From Myxococcus llanfairpwllgwyngyllgogerychwyrndrobwllllantysiliogogogochensis (lineage in GTDB: Bacteria; Myxococcota; Myxococcia; Myxococcales; Myxococcaceae): 33,921 bases of DNA. How positions within the stretch are numbered: position 1 is the stretch's first letter; every line of letters starts with the position of its first letter. The translations under genes were made by a program, and so were the position numbers. Below, piece after piece: positions 27,348-33,921 of this stretch. The DNA lies in the NCBI RefSeq assembly GCF_006636215.1, contig NZ_VIFM01000112.1:1-33921 (forward strand), in the 5' to 3' direction. The notes under the pieces are model-generated. The model was not told the origin of the DNA. It searched no databases and saw only the letters and a program-made list of their open reading frames with translations.

Positions 27348-28675
27348 CGCCAGGAGTACTCCTGTGACAGCTCACGAACCCCCGTCGAGTGCAGCCAGGG
27401 GCCAATCAAATCCGAGAGCTCCACCCCCGAGGGCGTGAGCCGCAGCGCCTGACCGTCCCGCCGCGCCAGCCCGTGCGCCTCCAGCTCCAGCAGCTCCGGG
27501 AAGTCCTCCAGCACGTCGGTGCAGAACTGCTCGTGGTACGTCGCGAAGTCCACGCCCTCCGCCAGCAGCGACAACAGCATGTACCGCCGCCGCCGCTCCT
27601 CACCGTCGAGGCGGAAGCCATACCCCACTTCGCCAAAGGACTCCGCCGTGCGCGCGCTGTACGACGCGATGATGGAGCGCACCTCGCGCGAGCCGACGGC
27701 GTACTCCGACGAGTAGTGCACCTGTCCCGTGTACGAACGCGCCCCGCACCCCAGCCCCACCATGCCGTCCTCCTGGCAGCGGTACACCGGGCCCCCCGCG
27801 TCCGGCGCATGGCTCGCGCGGAACATGCGCATGGACACCTGGGTGTAGCCCTGCGCCAGCAGGAACTCCCGGCCCGCGCGATACAGCGCGATTCGCAGGT
27901 CATCCCACGCACGCGCCTTCTTCCCCAGGAACGTCAGCGGACGCACGTAGAGCGGATAGAGGTAGATCTCCTCGGGCGTGAAGCGCAGCGCCTGCCGGAT
28001 GGAGTACAGGAACGTCTCCACCGTCTGGCCCTCCATGCCGTAGATGAGGTCCAGGTTCAGCGTCGGAAACCCCGTGGAGCGGATGAGGTCCAACGCCGCC
28101 TCCACCTGCGCCGTCTGCTGGGGCCGCTTCACCGCGGCCACCTCCGCCTCGATGAAGCTCTGCACGCCGATGCTCACCCGGTCCGTGCCCCGCGAACGCA
28201 GCGCCCGCAGCTTCTCCGCGTCCACCGTCTCCGGCGACACTTCCACCGAAACGGGGATGTGGTGCGGGTCCGCGCCCAGCACCTTCTCCGCCAGGTCGAA
28301 GACGCGATGCAGCCCCGCGACGTCCAGCAGCGTGGGCGTCCCTCCGCCCACCGCGAGCCGCGCGAAGCTCGCCGTGCCCAGCGCCGCCTTCACCCGGTGC
28401 GCCTCGCGCTCCAGCGCCCCGAGGTAGCCGTCCACCACGTCCTGCTTCGGCCCCGCCGCCGTGAAGAGATTGCAAAAGCCACAGCGCATCTCGCAGAAGG
28501 GGACGTGGAAGTAGAGGAACAGGGCATCGCGCCGCTCCTCGGCCCACACCGACTCCAGCGAGAGCGCTGGCGTGAAGGGCCGGTAGGCCGTCTTGTGCGG
28601 GTAGCCATAGAGGTACGCCACGTAAGGCGTCTCTCCCAGCATCTGCTCCAGGCGCGTCATGGTGAGGACTCTCAC
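27344..28675 (-). CDS. STM4012-family HemN-like radical SAM protein
   Basis: 443 residues using the GTG at 28675, which overlaps the previous stop by four bases (GTGA); an ATG five codons further in (28660) is also possible. HemN-type motif LYFHVPFCEMRCGFCNLF with Cys61, Cys65 and Cys68, then VGGGTPTLLDVAGLHRVF, VSVEVSPETVDAEKL and GTDRVSIGVQSF, as in oxygen-independent coproporphyrinogen oxidase relatives. The C-terminal half (YTGQVHYSSEYAVGSREVRS) and the winged-helix-like end differ from true HemN. I therefore assign the STM4012 family rather than haem synthesis; other HemN-like proteins include HemW and methyltransferases. The neighbours (STM4011- and STM4013-like) support this. Confidence 0.9.
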   Translation of the reverse strand: MRVLTMTRLEQMLGETPYVAYLYGYPHKTAYRPFTPALSLESVWAEERRDALFLYFHVPFCEMRCGFCNLFTAAGPKQDVVDGYLGALEREAHRVKAALGTASFARLAVGGGTPTLLDVAGLHRVFDLAEKVLGADPHHIPVSVEVSPETVDAEKLRALRSRGTDRVSIGVQSFIEAEVAAVKRPQQTAQVEAALDLIRSTGFPTLNLDLIYGMEGQTVETFLYSIRQALRFTPEEIYLYPLYVRPLTFLGKKARAWDDLRIALYRAGREFLLAQGYTQVSMRMFRASHAPDAGGPVYRCQEDGMVGLGCGARSYTGQVHYSSEYAVGSREVRSIIASYSARTAESFGEVGYGFRLDGEERRRRYMLLSLLAEGVDFATYHEQFCTDVLEDFPELLELEAHGLARRDGQALRLTPSGVELSDLIGPWLHSTGVRELSQEYSWR

Positions 28676-29460
28676 GACAGGGTGAACTCGGCGTAGGGCA
28701 CCGTCCAGACGACGGGGTGACCCACGCGATGACCGTTATAGCCGTCCTCGCCGTAGGCCGTGCCGTGGTCCGAACAGACAATGCAGAAAGCCGGCCCCCG
28801 GCGCCGCAATGCGGCGAACAGGGGTGGAAGCTGACTGTCCACGTATTCCAGGGCTGCCGCGTGGGACGCGACGGAATCCTCGGAGGCCCCGGCCAGGTAG
28901 TGGCGGTTGGGCTGGTGCAGCGCGGAGACGTTGAGGAAGAGGAATACGCGCTGCTCTCGAGGAAGAGCCTCCAGGCGCTCGACGGCCAGGGACACCTGGT
29001 GCTCGGTGGAGCGAGGCTCGCGCACCCCCAGCTCGGGGCCCCAGTGGCTCTCCGCGAAGAGGCCCGGCAGCACGTTGCCCAGGGGGTTGAGCTTGTTGAA
29101 GAAGCCCACGCCGCCGATGCACACGGTGTGGTAGCCGCGCGCCGACAGGCCCGTGACGAGGTCCGGCGCGTCGAGCACACAGGTGCCCTGCCCCGTCGTC
29201 TCACTGCCCTCGAAGCGCATGGAGAACAGCCGCGAGTGCCTGCCAGGGCGCGCGGGGGTGGGCAGGAAGCCGGCGAAGAACGCGTGGTGCGCGGCGTACG
29301 TGAAGCTCGCGGGCGAGTGGCGCTCCTCCCACTGTCCTCCCGGCATCAGCGCGGCGAGGTGGGGAATGCGTCCCTCGGTGGCCAGCCGTGTCGCCACGTC
29401 GTGGCGCAGGGTGTCCAGGGTGATGAAGAGCAGGTCGTGCGAGCCGACCACCGTGTTCAT
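28672..29460 (-). CDS. STM4013/SEN3800-family alkaline-phosphatase-fold hydrolase
   Basis: 262 residues from the ATG at 29460, which overlaps the HAD stop as ATGA; another ATG lies two codons upstream. The N-terminal DLLFITLDTLRHDVA (9-23) is the first metal-binding strand of the sulfatase/alkaline phosphatase superfamily, and IVCSDHGTAYGEDGYNGHRV near the C-terminus supplies the second Asp-His metal pair and a further His. There is no Cys/Ser formylglycine motif (CxPxR), so it is not a normal sulfatase; a phosphodiesterase or phosphomutase type of reaction fits better. No signal peptide: cytoplasmic. It is embedded between a HAD phosphatase and two radical SAM genes with four-base overlaps at both ends. 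Confidence 0.88.
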   Translation of the reverse strand: MNTVVGSHDLLFITLDTLRHDVATRLATEGRIPHLAALMPGGQWEERHSPASFTYAAHHAFFAGFLPTPARPGRHSRLFSMRFEGSETTGQGTCVLDAPDLVTGLSARGYHTVCIGGVGFFNKLNPLGNVLPGLFAESHWGPELGVREPRSTEHQVSLAVERLEALPREQRVFLFLNVSALHQPNRHYLAGASEDSVASHAAALEYVDSQLPPLFAALRRRGPAFCIVCSDHGTAYGEDGYNGHRVGHPVVWTVPYAEFTLS

Positions 29461-30209
29461 GTCCATTGCGAGAGCACTTCCACGAGAGCCTCGTGTCGCG
29501 AGGTGATGCGCTCCACCGTGAAGGTCGGCGGCGCCAGCGCGGCGGGCCACTCCCGTCCATGGGAGACCCAACACGTGGCGAACCCCATCCGCGTGGCGCC
29601 GACGATGTCCCGCACCGGGTCATCCCCGATGTGGAGGACCTCCGACGGCTCGCGATTCACATGCGCCAGCGCCGCCTTGAAGATGGCCGGGTCCGGCTTC
29701 TCCACGCCCACCTCGCTCGAATAGAAGCCCTCTGGAACAGAGTGGTAGAGGTCCGCGTGAAGCAGCTTCCTGCGCTGCGTGCCGGAGAAGCCATTGGAGA
29801 CCACGACGACGGGCTGGCGCTTCGACAGCTCCCTGAGCCAGACCGCCAGCTTCGGGTCTCCCACCACGAAGTCCGCGAGGTTCGACTGGAAGTCCGCCCA
29901 GAGCGCCTTCGCGTCGAGCCCCGTCTCGAACGTCTTCGTCACGTCGGCACAGAAGGCCTCCCTGTCGCGGCCTCCTCGCTCGTCGAAGGAGCGGAGCGTG
30001 ACAAGGTCCTCGGCGCGACGGTGCTCGGGAAACACCTCGGGGAACCGGGCCATGAAGCGCTCGAAGTAGCGCCCGAACGCGGCCTCGCGGTCGACCAGGG
30101 TGTCATCGACGTCGAAGAAGAGGGCCTTCGGCCGCACGGGCCCGTACTTCCCAAAGGCCTTCGGCTTGTTCATCCACTTCTTGTCCTCGTAGTGGCGCTT
30201 GCGTCCCAT
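29457..30209 (-). CDS. HAD-superfamily hydrolase
   Basis: 250 residues. HAD motif I is FFDVDDTLVD with Asp33 and Asp35; motif II is the VVVSNG Ser; motif III Lys is in VGVEKPDPAIF; motif IV is HIGDDPVRDIVGA. The cap is helical (subclass I), as in YjjG/pyrimidine nucleotidase or haloacid dehalogenase relatives. The first 27 residues (MGRKRHYEDKKWMNKPKAFG) are strikingly basic and come before the fold, so translation could also start at the inner ATG (30173). It probably dephosphorylates a small metabolite. It is nine bases after the LOG-family gene and overlaps the STM4013-like gene by four, so its product or substrate may belong to the same unknown pathway. Confidence 0.9.
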   Translation of the reverse strand: MGRKRHYEDKKWMNKPKAFGKYGPVRPKALFFDVDDTLVDREAAFGRYFERFMARFPEVFPEHRRAEDLVTLRSFDERGGRDREAFCADVTKTFETGLDAKALWADFQSNLADFVVGDPKLAVWLRELSKRQPVVVVSNGFSGTQRRKLLHADLYHSVPEGFYSSEVGVEKPDPAIFKAALAHVNREPSEVLHIGDDPVRDIVGATRMGFATCWVSHGREWPAALAPPTFTVERITSRHEALVEVLSQWT

Positions 30210-30218
30210 GTCGGCGTC

Positions 30219-31364
30219 TCAGCTCGCGATGCGCGAGGCGCGGTCGTAGTCCAGCAGCGCCCCGAGGACTTCTTCCCGGGAGTCCGTCAGCAGCAGGTGC
30301 CGCGCGTACTCCTGTCCCTGCGCGAGCTGCGCCAGCAGGGGATAGACGGGGCGCGTCCGCGTCCAGAACTCGCGGCCCAGGAAGATCATCGGACTGATGA
30401 CGCCGACGCTGTTGTAGTGGTTCTGGCAGGCATCCTGGAAGATTTCCTGGATGGTGCCGGCGCTTCCGGGTGCGTAGACGATTCCCCCTCGGGCGATGGT
30501 GAGCAGCCCGTCCTCGCGCACGCTGTTGGCGAAGTACTTGGCGATGTGCGTGGCGAAGGGGTTGGGCGGCTCGTGGCCGTAGTGCCACGTGGGGATGCCC
30601 AGGCTGGAGCAGGCGAAGACGTCCTTGGGCTCCAGCGGAAAGGCCTCGCGCACCTGGAAGGCCCGGCCCAGCCAATCCCGGTCCGTGTAGCTGGGGGCCT
30701 TGGAGAGGATGGCAAGCGCGCCGTCGAGTTCGGCCCCCGAACGCACCGCGAACCAGGCGCCCAGGTGAGTGGCCTCCATCGCTCCCGGACCGCCGCCGCT
30801 GACGAGGAAGAAGCCCGCGCGCGTCAGCTCCCGGGCCAGCATCGCCACCTCGCGGTAGTCGGGCTGGCCGCGCTTCATGGAGTGTCCGCCCATGATGGCC
30901 ACCACCTTCCGGGAAGGTCCGGAGGCGGCGAGCAGGTCCTCCATCGCGTCCGTGACAGCGTGGTCATGCAGTCGCTGCGCGAGCGTCTCCAAGAGCGTGG
31001 GCGGCGTGCCACGACCGTGAGCCTCCCAGTGTCGATAGATGCGTGCGTCGAGCGTGTCCTCGTACGTCTCCGGGCGCATCGGGTCGAAGCCGGCGTACAG
31101 CTCCTCGGGAGAGTAGAGGCCGCCCCGGTAGGGCTGGTACGGCACGCCGGTGATGGGAGGGAAGACGAGCGCCCCATGCGCGAGCGCGGCCTGCAGGGCG
31201 TCCTTCTCCAGCTCGCACCCCAGGAACACCGTCCCGGCGAGCGCCGCGGTGCTCAGCTCGCGCGTGTAGCGCCGCAGGTCCAGTCCCTGGATGACGACGT
31301 TGGCCAGGCTGCTGCCATCGCGAAGGTGCCGCTCGAAGGCCTCGGGAGTCTCTAGCTCAATCAC
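30219..31364 (-). CDS. LOG-family (TIGR00730-like) Rossmann nucleotide-binding protein
   Basis: 381 residues. The family motifs are SGGGPGAMEA (189-198) and PGSAGTIQEIF (299-309), the latter a variant of the usual PGGxGTxxE. The core follows KVVAIMGGHSMKRG (153-166). Typical LOG proteins are about 180-220 residues and release cytokinin-like bases from nucleoside monophosphates by phosphoribohydrolase action; related YgdH/PpnN cleaves nucleotides and is larger. Here an extra N-terminal region of about 150 residues (VIQGLDLRRYTRELSTAALA) and longer insertions suggest the larger PpnN-like architecture. First gene of the operon that leads into the HAD and STM4013/4012/4011-like genes; 29 bases separate it from the upstream transpeptidase stop. 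Confidence 0.87.
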   Translation of the reverse strand: MIELETPEAFERHLRDGSSLANVVIQGLDLRRYTRELSTAALAGTVFLGCELEKDALQAALAHGALVFPPITGVPYQPYRGGLYSPEELYAGFDPMRPETYEDTLDARIYRHWEAHGRGTPPTLLETLAQRLHDHAVTDAMEDLLAASGPSRKVVAIMGGHSMKRGQPDYREVAMLARELTRAGFFLVSGGGPGAMEATHLGAWFAVRSGAELDGALAILSKAPSYTDRDWLGRAFQVREAFPLEPKDVFACSSLGIPTWHYGHEPPNPFATHIAKYFANSVREDGLLTIARGGIVYAPGSAGTIQEIFQDACQNHYNSVGVISPMIFLGREFWTRTRPVYPLLAQLAQGQEYARHLLLTDSREEVLGALLDYDRASRIAS

Positions 31365-31393
31365 CCGCGAAGGATTCCATGCCTCGGGGCCGG

Positions 31394-32365
31394 CTAGAAG
31401 AGGACAACCATGGTGCCCTGCGGCATTCGCTCATACAGCGCGGCGATATCGCGGGGGTGGAACACGACACAGCCCCAGGACAGCCGACCTCCGCTCTCCT
31501 CCAGGGACCACTCCCCTGCCCACCCGTGAAAGCCGATGCCGCTTCCCAGTCGAGTGGTGGCGTCCGTCGCCTCGCGGGCCTCCCAGGCCCGGACGATTCG
31601 CTCGCGCGTCTTCGCGGTGAGCCAGCCCTGCTTCACACCCCGGCTCGCGTCCCACGGGTTCGGGTAGTTCACCCGCAGCCAGTGGCCGCCGTAGAACGCG
31701 GCGTAGGGCCCGGGGATGTCCCCGCGCAGCGTCTGGACGATAAAGTACATGCCGACGGGCGTGCGGTTGTCTCCTCGCTGCTGCTTGGGCCCCGCTTCCT
31801 GGCCAAACCCCACCTCCACGCGGGCCCGCTCGACACCTCGCTCGTAGAGCCGGAGCTGATTCCGCGCGTGGGAGATGAGCACCAGCACCGGCTCGCTCGC
31901 GGGTTGTGGCAGGCGGGAATGCTCGGCGGTGAAGCGCCGGGACTCGTCGGCGGACAGGAGGCGGCCGGTGTGCAGCGACACGGCGAGCCGCTCGGACGCG
32001 CCCACCTGGCCGAGCACCTGCCCCTTCGTGACGAGCGCGCCGGGACGAAGCGCCACGGACTTCAGCCCCGAGTACTCCGAGCGGGCGCGAAGCAGCTCAT
32101 GGTTCTCGTGATACAGGTGTTCCAGCGTAACACTGTCACCTCGTGCGCCGACGGACAGCACGCGGCCCCGGGCCAGTGCTCGCACCTCGCTGCCCGGCAT
32201 GGCGCGCGCGACATCTGGCCACGGCGCGAAGCCCTCCGCCACCGCGTGCTCGGGTCGAAGATACGACTCGAAGACATCCGGCGTGGAGGCGAGTGCGACC
32301 TGGGCAAGGCCCACCCAGGCGAGGCACAACAGCGGGAACCAGGAGCGTGGCGCGGCGGAAGTCAC
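31394..32365 (-). CDS. L,D-transpeptidase (YkuD) with degenerate LytM-like region
   Basis: 323 residues from the GTG at 32365, chosen because a Sec signal follows at once (SWFPLLCLAWVGLAQVALAS); the frame stays open into the repeat array upstream, which I do not treat as coding. Residues about 50-130 resemble an M23/LytM domain (ARGRVLSVGARGDSVTLEHL, LRPGALVTKGQVLGQVG), but the zinc HxH is replaced by SLHTG, so it is probably inactive. The C-terminal half is YkuD: PVLVLISHARNQLRLYERG, NRTPVGMYFI, then His280 in GFHGWAG and Cys299 in LSWGCVVFHPRD. YkuD enzymes form 3-3 peptidoglycan cross-links or attach proteins to the wall. Acts in the periplasm. It is followed by the LOG gene on the same strand. 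Confidence 0.88.
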   Translation of the reverse strand: MTSAAPRSWFPLLCLAWVGLAQVALASTPDVFESYLRPEHAVAEGFAPWPDVARAMPGSEVRALARGRVLSVGARGDSVTLEHLYHENHELLRARSEYSGLKSVALRPGALVTKGQVLGQVGASERLAVSLHTGRLLSADESRRFTAEHSRLPQPASEPVLVLISHARNQLRLYERGVERARVEVGFGQEAGPKQQRGDNRTPVGMYFIVQTLRGDIPGPYAAFYGGHWLRVNYPNPWDASRGVKQGWLTAKTRERIVRAWEAREATDATTRLGSGIGFHGWAGEWSLEESGGRLSWGCVVFHPRDIAALYERMPQGTMVVLF

Positions 32366-32619
32366 TCGCGGTGGACACTCGGCGCTCGCGGACCGTTCCG
32401 TCAACTCCCGCGTTTCTTCCAGGGCGGCGAGGTGGACGTCACTCGCGATGGACTCTCGGCACTTGGAGAATCCGTCATCCACTCGCGCGTTTCCTCCAGC
32501 GCGGCGCGGTGGACGTCGCTCTCGGGAGACTCTCGGCACTTGGAGAATCCGTCATCCACTCGCGCGTTTCTCGCGGCGCGGCGCGGTGGACGTCGCTCGC
32601 GATGGACTCTCGGCGCGTG
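32349..32619. repeat. Array of about 77-base tandem repeats
   Basis: Three full copies abut without spacers: 32388-32465 (78 bases, most divergent), 32466-32542 (77) and 32543-32619 (77). A fourth, partial and decayed copy covers about 32349-32387. Shared landmarks in each copy are CGCGTTT, GGTGGACGTC (GGTGGAC in the partial copy) and GGACTCTCGGC or near variants. Because 77 is not a multiple of three, each copy shifts frame, so the array is unlikely to encode protein. It fills the gap between the TPR gene and the transpeptidase, and the transpeptidase GTG start (32363-32365) lies inside the partial copy. No known repeat family recognised. Confidence 0.9.
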
Positions 32620-32681
32620 GAGGGCCTTCCGTTGTTGCCGCCCACGTTCCTCACCGCGCGCCTCCCCGCCCGCTCACTGCC

Positions 32682-33921
32682 TCAGCGCCGCGCCTCCAGG
32701 GCTCGCAGCGCGGCCTGGGCCTGGAGCAGCTCCGGACGGGCATTGGCGGCGGCGGCGTCCTGGGCGGCGAGCTGGAGCTGCCGTGCCGCCTCCTCGCGCT
32801 CTCCCAGTCGCAGGTGGGCCCGCCCCAGCGCACAGCGCAGCAGTGACTTCAGCTTCCGGTCCCCGAGCATCCCCGCGAGTTGGAGGCCTCGCACCGCGTC
32901 CTCCTTCGCCAGCTCGGGAGCATCCGCCTGGCTGTGCAGGAGCGCGAGCCCATGGTGGGTGTACGCCATCCCTCCCCGGTCCCCCATGCGCGCCTTCAAG
33001 TCGAGCGCGAGCTGGAAGTAATGCACCGCCCGCTCCCTGTCTCCCGCGCGCGCATAGGCATCCCCCAGGTTGAACAGGGCCGTGGAGTGCTCCCACGTGT
33101 CCCCCGCGCGCTCCGTCCAGCGCAGCACCGCCGCGTACTCCGCCGTCGCCTGTCCGGGACGCCCCTGCCCCATCAGCAGCGTCCCCATGGCCCGGTGCAG
33201 CGCCGCCTCCACACTCGCCCGCCCCGGCCCCTCCTGGTACGGCGCCTGGAGCAACCTCGCCCGAGCACTCGCCAGGCGCGCCTCCGCCTCCTCGAAGCGC
33301 CCCAGCCCACACAGCGCGAGCGCACACAGCGCGTCCAACGAGGCCGTACAGACCAGCGCGTCCGGGCCCGCCGCGAGCTCCCCCACGGCCTGCCCCAGCG
33401 ACACCACTTCCTCGTAGCGCTCCAGCGACAGCACCACCGCGGCCAGCTTGCGAAGACAGTGGAGGTGCTCGGGCGTCGCCAGCACCGCGCGAGGATCCTC
33501 GAGCGAGATGGCGATGCGCCAGGCGGACTCGGCCTCCGCTCGCTCTCCCGCCAGCCGGTGCGCGTCCCCGATTCGCTCCCACAGCACACGGGACCACTGG
33601 CGCGCGGCGTCCAGCGACAGCGACGCGGCGACGTCCAGCGCGACGCGGTACACCCCCAGCGCCGCCGCCGGCTCCAGCGCCGCGAGGCTCCACGCGGCGA
33701 CCTCCAGCAGGTGCGGCAGCGCGCGCTGGGGCACCTTCGCCGCGAGCCAGTGGCGCACCACCTCCGCGCAGGCCCGCCGCCGCGACTCCGCGGGCAGGGC
33801 CTCGTACGCCTCCGCCGCGCGCCGATGCAGCGCCAGCCCCTCCGCGTCCGACGAAGTCACCTCAGGCGGCCCTGGTGGCCGAGCCCCCACCGCGTACCGC
33901 CCCCCCGAGACGGGCCTCAGC
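32682..33921 (-). CDS. TPR-repeat protein, 5' end cut by window
   Basis: The frame stays open to the last base of the window (GRYAVGARPPGPPE precedes and spans the GTG at 33890), so the true start is probably outside. About 413 codons visible. Tandem helical pairs of about 40 residues fit tetratricopeptide repeats: ALFNLGDAYARAGDRERAVH with YFQLALDLKARMG, TAEYAAVLRWTERAGDTWE, KSLLRCALGRAHLRLGEREE. No catalytic motif is visible. Proteins like this are often the C-terminal half of myxobacterial Ser/Thr kinases or of AAA/LuxR-type ATPases that use TPRs for binding; the missing N-terminus would decide. It ends about 60 bases before the tandem repeats, upstream of the transpeptidase. Confidence 0.85.
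   Translation of the reverse strand, partial: LRPVSGGRYAVGARPPGPPEVTSSDAEGLALHRRAAEAYEALPAESRRRACAEVVRHWLAAKVPQRALPHLLEVAAWSLAALEPAAALGVYRVALDVAASLSLDAARQWSRVLWERIGDAHRLAGERAEAESAWRIAISLEDPRAVLATPEHLHCLRKLAAVVLSLERYEEVVSLGQAVGELAAGPDALVCTASLDALCALALCGLGRFEEAEARLASARARLLQAPYQEGPGRASVEAALHRAMGTLLMGQGRPGQATAEYAAVLRWTERAGDTWEHSTALFNLGDAYARAGDRERAVHYFQLALDLKARMGDRGGMAYTHHGLALLHSQADAPELAKEDAVRGLQLAGMLGDRKLKSLLRCALGRAHLRLGEREEAARQLQLAAQDAAAANARPELLQAQAALRALEARR

Noticed and set aside
27344-28675. Oxygen-independent coproporphyrinogen III oxidase (HemN) for haem synthesis
   Set aside because: It shares the radical SAM core, but the C-terminal half and the STM4011/STM4013-like neighbours point to the STM4012 family.
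32349-32619. CRISPR array
   Set aside because: Units of about 77 bases abut directly with no unique spacers, and no cas genes are near.

Overview
The window is high-GC bacterial DNA that reads as myxobacterial (Myxococcus/Corallococcus/Pyxidicoccus-like). This is inferred from very strong third-position G/C bias, many Cys-rich lipoproteins, a WGR/TIGR02996/leucine-rich-repeat protein, a large iterative-type PKS and a retron-like reverse transcriptase. No rRNA, tRNA, transposase, phage gene or CRISPR array was seen. The genes at both edges are cut by the window.

Layout. (1) 1-3.9 kb, + strand: a partial unrecognised gene, then a WGR/TIGR02996/LRR protein and an ATP-grasp protein that resembles the STM4014 family. 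(2) 3.9-9.8 kb, - strand: a pectinacetylesterase-like lipoprotein and a two-gene RND efflux operon (lipoprotein adaptor plus AcrB-type pump). (3) 10.1-20.6 kb, + strand: a TetR regulator divergent from the pump, then a lipid/polyketide cluster of a membrane desaturase, a RetSat-like FAD oxidoreductase and a 2,331-residue PKS. The PKS has an unusual N-terminal hotdog thioesterase-like domain followed by KS-AT-DH-psiKR-ER-KR-ACP. (4) 20.7-22.6 kb: a secreted alpha/beta-hydrolase lipoprotein, a 77-residue secreted Cys-rich peptide followed by a near-perfect hairpin, and a 107-residue Cys-rich lipoprotein. (5) 22.8-24.3 kb, + strand: a compact retron-like element. A 21-bp a1/a2 inverted repeat encloses two msr-type stem-loops and a 40-nt mismatched msd-type hairpin, and the RT gene starts 13 nt after a2. 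(6) 24.5-26.4 kb, + strand: an overlapping three-gene operon of two multi-pass membrane proteins and a RIO/LPS-kinase-like protein. (7) 26.4-31.4 kb, - strand: a tightly coupled operon LOG-family protein > HAD phosphatase > STM4013-like hydrolase > STM4012-like radical SAM > STM4011-like radical SAM. (8) 31.4-33.9 kb, - strand: an L,D-transpeptidase with a degenerate LytM-like region, an array of about 77-nt tandem repeats upstream of and reaching into its start, and a partial TPR protein.

How it fits together. Two little-understood systems stand out. The first is a divergent retron: its RT has FAEPH where retron RTs have NAxxH and LAG where they have VTG, yet it keeps a convincing msr-msd arrangement. 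The second is an STM4011-STM4015-like set (two radical SAM enzymes, alkaline-phosphatase-fold hydrolase, ATP-grasp, LRR protein) split into two blocks about 22.5 kb apart that face each other, with the efflux, PKS and retron genes between. The TetR/RND/desaturase/PKS block may be one co-regulated lipid-making and lipid-exporting module; that is inference from gene order and palindromes only.
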